This document shows positions 28,001-36,743 of a stretch of 64,000 nucleotides of DNA, piece by piece. The DNA is from Chaetorhynchus papuensis (Eukaryota > Chordata > Aves > Passeriformes > Rhipiduridae). Below the pieces are notes generated by a model. That model saw only the letters and a program-made list of their open reading frames with translations, was not told the DNA's origin and did no database searches. Location: contig VWYX01000627.1 in NCBI GenBank assembly GCA_013396525.1, positions 306,451 through 370,450 on the forward strand, written 5' to 3'. Positions within the stretch are counted from its first letter, which is position 1; the number at the start of each line of letters is the position of its first letter. The translations under genes were made by a program, and so were the position numbers.

Positions 28001-31000
28001 TGGGCTGGAGCAAGGTTCCTTAGGTGCTTTAGGTCATGCCAGCTTCCTGTGAAGGATGTCACAGCAGCGGCTCTGAAATGGCAGCACCAGCCTCTCCCAG
28101 CAGATCCTGCACTCCTGGGGAAGGAGGGGGAATTTTCCAGGGAGCCTCCTCTCCTAGTGGTGTCCTGACCTCTTCCTCTGTTTCCTCCGCAGATAATCTC
28201 TGGTCAGCAGCTGCCAAAGGTGAACAAAAGCAAAAACTCCATTGTGGATCCCAAGGTAACGATAGAGATCCACGGTGTCCAGCAGGACAACAACAAGAAG
28301 CAGACCAAAGTCATCGAAAACAATGGTGAGGGGGTTTCCTCCAAGCTGTGTTCCCATGAGCAGGAACCCTTTTCTGTTCCTTGGCAACGCTGCTGCCCTG
28401 TGGCCAGACCTGCCTGGGGCACCCAAGCCTACCCCCACTAAGCAGATACACGAGGTGTTATTCTTCTTCTGTTGTTTGGAGACAGAAATTCCCTGTAAAG
28501 CAGCATCAGCCATGGGAGTTGTTTGGGGCTGGCTGCCAGATTCGCAGAGCTAGAGCTTTGGAAGTGCTCTTTACCCCCAGGCAGTTGGGTTTGACCTGGG
28601 GTGCAGAGATTCTCACCAGGATCTTCCCAGGGGAAGCCTCTTGTGGGGCTGATTGTATCCCGAAAATGTCACAAACTCACCAAGGACTGATGTTGCAGGG
28701 AACTTCAGAGGTCTCTGTTCCAGCCTCTGTCTAAAGTAGGGCCGTACAAAGTTTACTCAAGCTGCTCAGGGTGTTGCCCAGATGAAATCCGAGTATCTCA
28801 AACGTTGGAGGACCATTTCTTATCAGTCAGACATGGCTGTGACTTCCCTCTGTGCGGTGAGGGTTTGAATATTACGGCCTTCTGCACAAACACACACACT
28901 CTGCTTTTCTGTGTGGAGTAAGAGCCAAGCACTGGAAAGCTGGTGCATATTTTCCTGCCTGCTAACAATGTTTCCCTTTTCCTCTTTCCTGTTTGAATAA
29001 ACCTGGCCTGGCTCCTAAAGCTCATGGCCATTTCCGTCACCTACAATAATTTTTATAGCCTGTCAAGTGAAAGTTGTGTGGGGAACGTTTCAGACCTGCC
29101 AGGCCCTGTTGCTCAGGGCCACTGAGCACTCCCAGCCCTTGGCTGGCTGGGGCAAAACAGGAATGAGGCTGGGGTGATGAGTGCTGCCTTGTGGAAAGCA
29201 AATCAAACAATGCAAACAGCCCTGATGGAAAGGGGCAGCTGCAGAGAGGGGTTTGCCTGTCATGGGCTGAGGTTTCAGGTGTGTGACCACGCTTCAGCTG
29301 CTCACCTGGATTGGTGTTTCATGGTTGGACTCGAGGGTCTTTTCCAAGCTAAATGGTGCTGTGATTCTGTGTTGGTGGGACTGAACCAGGGGCTGTGGCA
29401 CACACAGATCAGGTCACAAACAGTGGAGCTGTGGATATTGATGGGCTGTGGGAACCTGCTGGCTCTGCAGCTCTGAGCATCTCGCTGTGGCTCTGAGAGG
29501 AGCTGAGACTCCCCCACTGATGCCACTGCTGTGAAACCTGCTGTGCCAGGGTCAGTGACTTAACCTCAACTTTCATGATTTCTGCTCCCATGGAATCAGC
29601 AACACTTTTTTTCCCAAGGATGAAGGGTGTCAGTGTGTTCACTAAGCAGTACAGTTGATTTAATCCTGTAAAAGTCCAAATAAAGTGCCCCAATGCAGTA
29701 CAGGTATTTTGCACTGGCCCAAGTCCACAGGCCCATCTCAGCACCTTCAGGGCCAGATGAAGGATCCCTGTCTCCTGCTGAATCACTCACAAACCCTGCA
29801 TGACCAGCAGGCTCCAGGTGACATTTTGCTGCCCTTGGTCTCTGCTCTGCACAGGCAGCAGGGTTTCCAGCAGGATGTCCTCTCCTGTTTGCTTCTGGGG
29901 AGTGGTTTATTGACACTGCACCTGCCATGACCTGGAGAGAGAGCACTGAGCTTGCTCTGCATTTCATGTGTGTTGGTTTCAGTTTTGTTTGCTTTGTGAT
30001 TCTGGACCACATGAACCTTATCCAAACTTGATGGTGACTTTTGTAATCAGACACTCCTCATTAACTTTTCTTGTAGACAGGGAAATTGGGGCACAGAGTG
30101 GTGATCAGATGGGTGTATCTCAAGCTGTTGGAGAGGCTTAAGGCCCCAGAAGGCTGTCTCAACACAAAAGCACTGCTTTCCTCTCTTCCCTCCTCTGGTT
30201 TAAGGCTGGAAAAGTTTGCATCTGGTCCAATGGCAGCCAAAGACATCCATGTACCAGCCAGCAAAAGCCTGTGGAGCAGAGCTGAGTTCCTCCCCTCTCC
30301 TGCTCCTCGCTCCTTCCTAGGACCAAGTTCTGCACTGAACAGCCCAAGCTGAAGGATTTATTAATTCCAGGTAGCAAATCATGGTATCAAAGCTGGGAAC
30401 AAGGCTCTTGACACCTCCTGAGAGCCTTGCTCTGGGTCAGATTAGGTTGACAGTCAGGAAAAGTCTCCATCCATTTGCAAACACTTCGGGCCACCATTCT
30501 TACTGCCGACATCTCTGACCTCCATCCTTGTCTGTGCTCCCCAGGCTTTAACCCAAACTGGAACGAAGAGTTTATGTTTGACATAGAGGTCCCTGCACTT
30601 GCCCTGGTCCGGTTCGTGGTGGAAGACTTTGACATGTCGACCAAGAATGACTTCATCGGGCAGTACACCCTTCCCTTCACCAGTCTGAAGCAAGGTAAGG
30701 CCCTGCTCCCTGCTCCTCACAGCCACTGAGCCTGATGCCTTTTCCTGGTTTTAAAATCAAGAGGAAAACATGGTTAGAAGGGGAAAAAGGGATTTTACCT
30801 TGGTATTTATTTTAAGGATCCTTAGGTGCACCACGTCCAGGTCGAATGCACCCCAATGCACCCCGCAATGCCCACCCACCATAGATCTGGGATCACATTA
30901 GAGGTGTTACTAATTAGCACATCTGTCAAAGATTCCCCAAGGAGAGGCTCCAGTGAGCCCCCCTCCCCAAGGAACCTTCCCCTGGATGGTTCTATCTCAG

Positions 31001-32025
31001 TTTACAAAATGTGTTCTGGAGAGGACCTTGGGCTCTGGGCACACTGATCCCTGACTANNNNNNNNNNNNNNNNNNNNNNNNNNNNNNNNNNNNNNNNNNN
31101 NNNNNNNNNNNNNNNNNNNNNNNNNNNNNNNNNNNNNNNNNNNNNNNNNNNNNNNNNNNNNNNNNNNNNNNNNNNNNNNNNNNNNNNNNNNNNNNNNNNN
31201 NNNNNNNNNNNNNNNNNNNNNNNNNNNNNNNNNNNNNNNNNNNNNNNNNNNNNNNNNNNNNNNNNNNNNNNNNNNNNNNNNNNNNNNNNNNNNNNNNNNN
31301 NNNNNNNNNNNNNNNNNNNNNNNNNNNNNNNNNNNNNNNNNNNNNNNNNNNNNNNNNNNNNNNNNNNNNNNNNNNNNNNNNNNNNNNNNNNNNNNNNNNN
31401 NNNNNNNNNNNNNNNNNNNNNNNNNNNNNNNNNNNNNNNNNNNNNNNNNNNNNNNNNNNNNNNNNNNNNNNNNNNNNNNNNNNNNNNNNNNNNNNNNNNN
31501 NNNNNNNNNNNNNNNNNNNNNNNNNNNNNNNNNNNNNNNNNNNNNNNNNNNNNNNNNNNNNNNNNNNNNNNNNNNNNNNNNNNNNNNNNNNNNNNNNNNN
31601 NNNNNNNNNNNNNNNNNNNNNNNNNNNNNNNNNNNNNNNNNNNNNNNNNNNNNNNNNNNNNNNNNNNNNNNNNNNNNNNNNNNNNNNNNNNNNNNNNNNN
31701 NNNNNNNNNNNNNNNNNNNNNNNNNNNNNNNNNNNNNNNNNNGGTCTGGGTGTCCTTGGAGAGCAGGCCCGGAGAGGCTTTGTTGTGTGTGCCCAGCAGG
31801 AGAGAGCAGAAATGAACAGGCTCCAGGAAACTTCAGAGTTACACACTGGGCAGTGCAGGATTTAAAAAATATAAAATTTAAAACCTAAGGCATCAGACTA
31901 AAGGCCATTTTCCATCTATGTCTCTGCTTCCAGGTTATCGCCACATCCATCTCCTGACCAAGAATGGAGACCCATACTCCTCCTCCACCCTCTTTGTGTA
32001 TGTCAATATCCAGGACTGTGATTAG
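3814..32025 (+). CDS. PLCD1: Phosphoinositide phospholipase C delta-1, 5'-partial (13 coding exons)
   Basis: This enzyme hydrolyses PI(4,5)P2 to IP3 and diacylglycerol at the plasma membrane and is switched on by Ca2+. Spliced coding parts: 3814-4042, 8814-8943, 12671-12899, 13989-14190, 16096-16240, 17280-17429, 24109-24270, 25581-25737, 26018-26134, 27501-27679, 28193-28325, 30545-30694, 31934-32025. All junctions are GT/AG and the frame stays open for about 690 codons to a TAG stop. Domain order is C-terminal half of PH, EF-hands, catalytic X box, acidic X/Y linker, Y box, C2. Catalytic residues of the family (human numbering) are present: H311 at 14129, E341 at 16124, D343 at 16130, H356 at 16169, E390 at 17310; substrate-binding K438 and K440 are in the exon at 24109. 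Human PLCD1 has 756 residues, so only about the first 67 are missing, upstream of the window. The convergent VILL neighbour supports PLCD1 over PLCD4 or PLCD3. Confidence 0.96.
4043..8813 (+). other. PLCD1: PLCD1 intron 3
   Basis: About 4.8 kb with no recognisable exon or strong repeat. Poly(T) runs lie near 7785 and 7885. The open frames here lack conserved motifs. Confidence 0.7.
8814..8943 (+). CDS. PLCD1: PLCD1 coding exon 4 (EF-hand 1)
   Basis: It follows a CCCCCTGCAG acceptor and completes the codon split after exon 3. It encodes WIHTCLRKADKNKDNK and a LKELKDFLKEVNIEV helix. The D-K-N-K-D-N-K loop is the first EF-hand. The leucine-rich helix corresponds to the nuclear export signal region known in mammalian PLC delta-1. 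The donor CAG|GTAATG is in phase 0. Confidence 0.95.
8944..12670 (+). other. PLCD1: PLCD1 intron 4
   Basis: About 3.7 kb. There is an A-rich AAC-type simple sequence near 9376-9420 and an AT-rich run near 10229-10275. No exon was seen. Confidence 0.7.
12671..12899 (+). CDS. PLCD1: PLCD1 coding exon 5 (EF-hands 2-3)
   Basis: It encodes HCDKSKTEALEDDEIEEFYK, the second EF-hand with an acidic exiting helix, then IDSIFQMYSDPQGFMSCQNL and IQRYEPNE leading to the X domain. The acceptor is TTTACAG and the donor G|GTAGGT. The frame enters in phase 0 and leaves with one base of a split alanine codon. Confidence 0.95.
13989..14190 (+). CDS. PLCD1: PLCD1 coding exon 6 (start of catalytic X box)
   Basis: It encodes MTKDGFLMYLLSDEGN..., then PLSHYLVSSSHNTYL, the signature of the PI-PLC X box. 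The first catalytic histidine (H311 in mammalian numbering) is at 14129-14131. The donor is followed within about 11 bases by a (GT)8 run. Confidence 0.96.
14202..14217. repeat. (GT)8 microsatellite
   Basis: A dinucleotide run starting 11 bases into the intron after PLCD1 exon 6. Confidence 0.9.
15186..15367 (+). repeat. CR1 LINE 3'-end fragment
   Basis: It runs from CTGGAACAGGTTTCCCAGAG to tandem GTGATTCT units, the classic CR1 3' terminus. It lies in PLCD1 intron 6. Confidence 0.9.
16096..16240 (+). CDS. PLCD1: PLCD1 coding exon 7 (X box core)
   Basis: It encodes CRCVELDCWDGPNSEP and VIYHGYTLTSKILF. It carries the Ca2+-ligand pair Glu/Asp of the ELD motif (16124, 16130) and the second catalytic His in YHGYT (16169). 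The acceptor is TTTGTTTCCAG and the donor AAA|GTAAGG. Confidence 0.97.
17280..17429 (+). CDS. PLCD1: PLCD1 coding exon 8 (end of X box)
   Basis: It encodes TSPYPVIISLENHCSVDQQK and MTTILQDMLLVAPVDG. The Glu of SLEN (17310) is the fourth Ca2+ ligand, E390 in mammals. It is exactly 50 codons and phase 0 at both ends. Confidence 0.97.
17881..17942. repeat. Pyrimidine-rich microsatellite (TTCTTTC/TTTTG)
   Basis: An almost uninterrupted run of TTCT and TTTGTTC units in PLCD1 intron 8. Confidence 0.9.
19454..19908 (+). mobile_element. Solo LTR, family A (full length)
   Basis: It begins TGATGCC and ends GGCATCA, the TG...CA inverted ends of a retroviral LTR. It has an AATAAA at 19831-19836, as expected for an R/U5 region. 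A second copy at 30733 is close to identical over about 300 bases, and a third begins at 63932. CCTC stands on both sides, a possible short target duplication. There is no gag/pol reading frame beside it. It lies in PLCD1 intron 8 in the sense direction. Confidence 0.85.
23033..23420 (-). mobile_element. Probable LTR of a third family (ERVL-like), antisense
   Basis: Read on the - strand it opens TGTCACAGGG and ends AAGACACA. An AATAAA (TTTATT at 23050-23055 on +) lies close to the 3' end, the layout of an LTR. It is AT-rich, unlike its flanks. No second copy is in the window and no clear target duplication was seen. The family name is inferred. Confidence 0.55.
24109..24270 (+). CDS. PLCD1: PLCD1 coding exon 9 (end of X box and acidic X/Y linker)
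   Basis: It begins QLKGKILVKGKKL, which contains the two lysines (K438, K440) that contact the inositol phosphates. It then enters the X/Y linker, with a run of Asp and Glu (VSDEDEAAEIEDES). The acidic linker is the autoinhibitory plug in PLC enzymes. An intron of about 6.7 kb holding two LTR elements lies upstream. Confidence 0.96.
25581..25737 (+). CDS. PLCD1: PLCD1 coding exon 10 (start of Y box)
   Basis: It encodes LAKELSDTVVYCKSVHFEGF and FYEMSSFSESKALKL, the start of the PI-PLC Y box. The serine in MSSFSE is a substrate-contact position. The donor is G|GTGCGT, phase 1. Confidence 0.96.
26018..26134 (+). CDS. PLCD1: PLCD1 coding exon 11 (Y box core)
   Basis: It encodes TSFIHHNIRHLSRIYPAGWR and TDSSNYSPVDLWNVGCQI. 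The Arg and Tyr of SRIYP bind the inositol phosphates in the family. The acceptor is TTTCTCTGTAG and the donor G|GTGGGT. Confidence 0.96.
27501..27679 (+). CDS. PLCD1: PLCD1 coding exon 12 (end of Y box)
   Basis: It encodes VALNFQTAGTEMDVYQGRF, QDNGFSGYVLKPEFLRD and a TWGTKKKLLLK stretch that leads into the C2 domain. The acceptor is TATGTTGCAG and the donor AAA|GTAAGA. Confidence 0.96.
28193..28325 (+). CDS. PLCD1: PLCD1 coding exon 13 (C2 domain start)
   Basis: It encodes IISGQQLPKVNKSKNSIVDP and KVTIEIHGVQQDNNKKQTKV, the first C2 strands and Ca2+-binding loop. The acceptor is CTCCGCAG and the donor G|GTGAGG. Confidence 0.96.
29321..29371 (+). repeat. Short CR1 LINE 3'-end fragment
   Basis: ATGGTTGGACTCGAGGGTC followed by GCTGTGATTCTGTG marks the extreme CR1 3' end. 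Confidence 0.75.
30545..30694 (+). CDS. PLCD1: PLCD1 coding exon 14 (C2 domain middle)
   Basis: It encodes GFNPNWNEEFMFDIEVPALA and VEDFDMSTKNDFIGQYTLP. The D-F-D loop is the third Ca2+-binding loop of C2 (D-Y-D in human). NPNWNEEF is the usual C2 core motif. The intron downstream contains the N gap and two LTR fragments. Confidence 0.96.
30733..31057 (-). mobile_element. LTR family A, antisense copy cut by the gap
   Basis: Reversed, this matches the 3' 325 bases or so of the element at 19454, with roughly ten differences in the last 110 bases and only about four in the next 210. It starts at TGATGCC (the inverted 3' end) and runs into the N gap, where the remaining 130 bases or so should lie. 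Confidence 0.85.
31058..31742. other. Assembly gap (run of N, 685 bases)
   Basis: Unknown bases lie inside the last intron of PLCD1. The sequence to the left is part of one LTR family and that to the right part of another, both in antisense orientation, so the gap probably reflects collapsed retroelement sequence. No PLCD1 coding sequence is missing, because exon phases match across it. Confidence 0.98.
31743..31895 (-). mobile_element. LTR family B, antisense 5' end cut by the gap
   Basis: Reversed, this matches the first 150 bases of the element at 53705, including the TGATGCCTTAGG start. It abuts the right edge of the gap and is a different family from the LTR on the left edge. Confidence 0.8.
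31934..32025 (+). CDS. PLCD1: PLCD1 terminal coding exon 15 (C2 domain end and stop)
   Basis: It encodes YRHIHLLTKNGDPYSSSTL and FVYVNIQDCD, then TAG at 32023-32025. Human PLCD1 ends near ISLQD, so this copy has a short Cys-Asp extension. The acceptor is CTGCTTCCAG. Confidence 0.96.
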
Positions 32026-32612
32026 CAGCCTGGCTCCTCCAGGCCATAGCGAGCCTCCTTACAGACCTGGAAGCAATTCAGTGTGTGAACTCTGCCAGGG
32101 TCAGTCCCCAGCACCTTCCCTGGAGCAGCTCTCGGTGCTCCGTAGGACCCCTGATGTGAAACAGCCATCAACCTTCTCCCTGCTGCGTCCTGGAAACATC
32201 CTAATGCTGCTGTTGAGATTAATCCTTTTGTACCTATTCGACCAATCCAGCTGTGGTTTTAGTTCACTTTATTTAGATTTTTTTTTTTTTAAATGTTGCT
32301 TTTAGCGAGAGGATAGGGACTCCTTTTTAGTGAAGTACAGCTCTTGGGTTGGGCTCGGTCAGGCATCTGAGCAAAGCCCCCAACATCTGTGCAAGGAAAA
32401 GTCTCCCTCAGCACTGCAATCCGTGGCCAGGTGCCAGGTGACTTCTTGCAACAGCAGGTGTCAGCCATCTCTCACCAGATGAAGCCCTAAACGGGGACAC
32501 GATTCCCCTCTTTTCTGTTACAGATTAAAAAAGAAAGCTGCACTACAAAGCCCCGTGTTATGTAACCCGAGTTTCCTTTTGTGTTGAAATAAAAAATACA
32601 TGAGCACTACTC
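32026..32612 (+). other. PLCD1: PLCD1 3' untranslated region
   Basis: This is non-coding sequence after the stop. It ends about 20 bases beyond an AATAAA and just before a GT-rich stretch. The exact cleavage site is inferred. Confidence 0.7.
32588..32593 (+). terminator. PLCD1: Poly(A) signal AATAAA of PLCD1
   Basis: A perfect AATAAA lies 563 bases after the stop. About 20 bases further on a TGCCTGTGTGCCTGG stretch can act as the downstream GU-rich element. Confidence 0.75.
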
Positions 32613-33010
32613 TGCCTGTGTGCCTGGCTCTCAGCCAGGCCACTTTGCATTCAAAGCCTGACTCTCATCCTGTGAAGGAGAAAGAAGGTGCCGAACAGCA
32701 GATTTCCCTCTGACCCAAAGTGAAACCCACTCAAAGGGACCTCAGAGAATGTCTTTTGCCAGAGACAGTGGAAACACGCTCAACTGACAGCAGGGCTTTT
32801 TTTTTTTTTTTTGAATACAGTAAAACTTTGTGTTTTTACAGAAAAATGTCATTTTTAACAGAGAGGAAGTAGATGTTGTAAGTGCTAGCAGGTCCCAGTT
32901 GCACTGTAGAGGGTAACCCAGCACAAGAGTGTTATGAAAACAACACAGTATTTATGGCAACGAGTGATTTGTCTTCAAGTAGAGCTACAGAGTTAAGGGA
33001 ATGTTATTGA

Positions 33011-33016
33011 AATAAA
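33011..33016 (+). terminator. Possible alternative distal poly(A) signal
   Basis: An AATAAA lies in an AT-rich stretch about 1 kb after the PLCD1 stop. It could give a longer 3' UTR. Nothing else in the sequence supports its use. Confidence 0.25.
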
Positions 33017-33810
33017 ATAATATATATTTTGAAGTGCCAGCTGTGTTACTAACAGTATGTTAGACTATTAAAAGTTTAAAAAAATTTCTGGAAGAGTTCC
33101 ATTACTTGTCGCCATTTGCCTCTTTGTCCTACTTGAATGCAACACCCATGAATTTGGAGATAGACCTGCTTGATTTCTTAAGTTGTCAGGTTTTCCGGGG
33201 GTTTTAATCCCTGGTGGTGAAGATGAGGGGCTGATACCAAAGATGTTATTGTCCTTTTAAACATACTCCAGTCAGCTTATTTTTTGAATCCACAATATCC
33301 TGGATTTAGTGATCCTTAGGCCTATGCAAAGCTGAGTTTCTTTTAGTCCTCCCTGGAGTTTGTTGTGCTGCAGTAAATGTTGCTGGACACATTGATTTTT
33401 CCTCTTCACTGCAATGCTGTGTGATGTTGTAAACCATTGCCAGATTAAATGTGAATTAAACCCCCACCTCAAAGGCTGATATTGCATTAACAACCAGCAG
33501 GTGGAAGAGCTCAGGAGTGGCCAGTGGGGCCCTGCAGTGACACGGGCCAGCCCAGCTCCCCTCTGGGATGAGGCACGTTGTTGGACACACATTTGAAGGC
33601 CAAGGATGGAACATCCTTGGCTCCCACCCAGGGACAGCCTGAGTTTTGTCCCTGCCCCCAGCGTGCTCTCAGCATTTTGTTTGAGGGAGCCATGGGATGA
33701 AAAGCAGAGGTGAAGGTGGTCAGAAATGGTCCTGCCCCCCCGCACTTGTCTCAGCACCAGCTCTTGTGGGGCAAGTTGGATAGAAAGTCTTCCCTGTGAG
33801 GACAGAGAGG

Positions 33811-33986
33811 CACTGGAAGAGGTTTCCCAGAGAAGTTGTGGATGCCCCATCACCGAAAATGTTCAAGGCCACTTTGGCTGGGGCTCTGCGCAACCTGGGA
33901 TAGTGGAAGGTGTCCCTGCCCATGGAACTGGATGATCTCTAAGGTCCCTCCCAGTGCAAACCATTCTGTGGTTCTGTGACTCTGTG
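33811..33986 (+). repeat. CR1 LINE 3'-end fragment
   Basis: It carries TTTCCCAGAGAAGTTGTGGA, the AAGGTGTCCCTGCCCATGG block and a degenerate GTTCTGTG tail. It lies in the convergent intergenic region. Confidence 0.88.
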
Positions 33987-35523
33987 AAGTCAGATCAGCC
34001 TGCTGGGCTGGCTGTTAACCCCTTTTTTTGCTTTTTTGGGGTGGCAGGAGTAGATTTCAGTTGGAGTACTGAGCTAAAGCCCTCACTGCGTGCTGTGGCG
34101 GGCACTGGAGAAGTGGAGGACCAGGAGGCCAGGGTCAGGGTGGGCTTAGATGGATTGCATGGAGATGCTGGGTTTTCTACTGCCTGTTGTGCACTTAAAT
34201 GAAGGTAGGCAAGATCCATGGGAAAATAAAACATCCCTCATCAGGTAGGAACAGCTGGGGGAAGGCTTCTGTAGCCAGGTGGGAAAGGAGAGATGAGATG
34301 GAGACAGAATGGGCAGAGCATGATGACAATGCTGCAAGGTCTCGTCTCTCTCCTCAGGAAGGGACACGGTCCCTGTTGTTATCAAGGGAGCACATCTCTG
34401 AGCAGATTAGGAAGTGCTGGAGCCCCATGGTGGGGAAGAGCTCTGGGGAAAAGAGCAGCAGAAACAGGACATGGCCACCAACATCACAGCAAAAGGCATG
34501 TAAGGGAGGAGGTGAGAGAGGATCTTTCCTTTAGAAATCAGAGGCAGGGCGTAAAAGCAACTCCCCCATGAGGAGAGCACTTTCCATCAGGCCCAAATAT
34601 CAGGAGGCTCGGTGGTCTGTGGAATCCCAGGCTGGTTTCTGAGTGTTGGCAGGAGCACTCCACTTGTGTTGGTGAGCCTGGTGGCCACAGGAATGAGAAC
34701 AATTTGTAGCAAACTGGCCTAATCTCCCTAACCTGACTGTATTTTTTCTGGTCTCCATTTGATTGTGTGAAGCTCGTTGGGCCCACAGGTAGGTGGCATT
34801 CCTGCCTCTTACTGAGGAGCACAGGCAATTCATTAACTTGGGAGCTGGCAGGAGCACTCCTCAGCGGGGCAAGGCAAATATTGCTGATTCCAGCAGTGCC
34901 AACAGAGGCTGAAATGTGGGTAATGTACACTGATTGCATCTCGTGTGAGCACAATAGGAGCAATCACACAGGTAATTCAGCTGATTTGCGTCTCTGCTTG
35001 ATGCTTAACTTACTCTGCACAGGGGGTTTCAGTGGGTTTTGGGCTGGACCCTCAAGCAGAAATGGGATGAAGTGGTGGCAGGAACTTGGACATAATGGGA
35101 GTTATCTGATGTAAGTACCAATCCTTAAACACGAAGTTCTATCCAGAAGACCCCATCACCTGGAGGTCCCTGCTGCAGCCCAGCCAGATGGTGACACATC
35201 AGCACAATGATGTGGTCCTGGGTGTTGAGGGAGAGCTCTTCACCCCTCAGTCACCAGCCTGGAGCTCCCCAGCTCCATCCCCACACCCCTGAAGCTGGGC
35301 TGGGCAGTCAGGTACTGCTGCTGTTTGGCAATGGGGGCTTCAGGAGCAGGGTACATGGGGTGTTTGGGAACATAAAGGGCCCTACCTCCTCAGTTCGTTC
35401 TTTTCTCTTAAAAAAAGATTCCAAAATACCATTGATGACTGGGTGTTTGAAGGATCTGTGGCCCTGCAGAGCTTTTATCTGCTGCCATCCTACCCCCCCC
35501 ATGCTGATCAAGGACACTGAGAG

Positions 35524-35543
35524 TGCTGCTGCTGCTGCTGCTG
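35524..35543. repeat. (CTG)6 microsatellite
   Basis: Trinucleotide run in the intergenic region, 20 bases before the candidate VILL poly(A) signal on the + strand map. Confidence 0.9.
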
Positions 35544-35547
35544 GATG

Positions 35548-35553
35548 TTTATT
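35548..35553 (-). terminator. VILL: Candidate poly(A) signal for VILL (AATAAA on - strand)
   Basis: TTTATT on the + strand lies about 1.08 kb beyond the VILL stop codon. It was the first perfect AATAAA I noticed in the VILL direction. A G-rich/T-containing tract follows on the - strand. The distance is long and the call is weak. Confidence 0.3.
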
Positions 35554-36629
35554 TGGAATCACTGCTCAGGTCAGAAATGGAGTAAAGCTGCAAACCCACA
35601 TTGTCTGAGTTTTTAAGGCGGTGTTTCTTCCTTCAGTTCAAAGTTTTATCCTGTAACCACTGATTACTCACATTTCCCCCAGTCAGACTGATCCCACAGT
35701 GTGGAACCAGCACTCTCAGCCCCACAGATATCACAGGGATGGAAACCTGTTAAAACCATCAGTAGGACACCCTCTGCCTCAGGTCATACCCCAAACCCTC
35801 CTAGCTTCCTTGAGCCTCTGGTCTGTGGGCAGATGGACTCTGACATTCACCTGGGTCAGGTGAGATTGTAGATGCTGTCTGAATGAGAAAAAAGCAGACA
35901 GTCTTGACTGGCAGTCAAAAATTGACATTTGTGTCTAGCCTTTAGTGTCATCATCCTCTTGAAATAGATCAGCTAATAAATATGCTCATAGTTAAGTGCT
36001 TTTTTTTCCCCAAAGCAGGTTCTCATGTATTTTACCTGCCCTGGGCTATGCATGTTAATCTACACTGATTCTTGCTGTTCTTTGGTGAGTAGTTTTTTCT
36101 ACAAGGTGAGAAGGGGCAGAACTGTCTGGTGTCACTCCACAGACTACCCCATCGGGCATCTGGCTACTCCATTACCTTTCTCCTGACCTCAAGGCTCCCC
36201 CTCCATCCTCTTAGGGCTTCCCTCTCTTCTCCCCACACAGAATTTACACAGCAGCTGCAAATGGCCTTTGTCATGACTAATTTTAAACTTCTACAAATGA
36301 AGGAAGATCATGGCCTCGTGCACGTGGTGATTTGCAAAAGGGAGGGGAAAGATGAGGCTACAACGCAGTTGCGTGGCGCGCACTTGTCTTCGTGGCTGTC
36401 AGCAGTAAAGTGTCAGGAAGAGGCAAAAACATCCTGTCAAGCTGTTCATGAAAATGTTTTGCCTCCTGGGGTTCTGGGTTTGCAGGGAGAAAGGAGCCAT
36501 CCCCCTGAACAGTGGCTGCAGGAATAACTGCGTTGGATTGGGGTGCTGGGTTTGGATCATTGAGCAAATGCCTGCAGCTCCTAAGGGAGCAGGGGTTGGT
36601 CCCAGAGTCATTGGATGCCCCCCGCGGTC

Positions 36630-36743
36630 TTAGAAGAGTCCAAATTGTTTCTTCTCGTTCTGCTGCTTCCATTTGGGCATCTGGTAGAACTCGTCCTTGG
36701 ACTTCCCAAAGATGTCGTGGAAATCAGCATCGGAGAGATAGCA
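36630..36743 (-). CDS. VILL: VILL terminal coding exon 19 (villin headpiece)
   Basis: It encodes CYLSDADFHDIFGKSKDEFY and QMPKWKQQNEKKQFGLF, then TAA. This is the headpiece core that binds F-actin, with the conserved Trp, the KK pair and the terminal Leu-Phe. The DIFGKSKxEFY segment matches human VILL rather than VIL1. Confidence 0.96.
   Translation of the reverse strand, partial: CYLSDADFHDIFGKSKDEFYQMPKWKQQNEKKQFGLF

Larger units (their letters stand above)
32613..36629. other. Convergent intergenic region between PLCD1 and VILL
   Basis: No coding exon is recognisable on either strand. It holds a CR1 fragment near 33811-33986, a short (CTG) run near 35524-35543, and presumably the VILL 3' UTR at its right end. 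The longest open frames overlap the CR1 fragment or show no conserved motif. Confidence 0.7.

Noticed and set aside
31011..31865. Long open frames across the N run
   Set aside because: They consist of unknown residues only.
33272..33853. 193-codon open frame on - in the intergenic region
   Set aside because: It overlaps a CR1 fragment and shows no recognisable domain.
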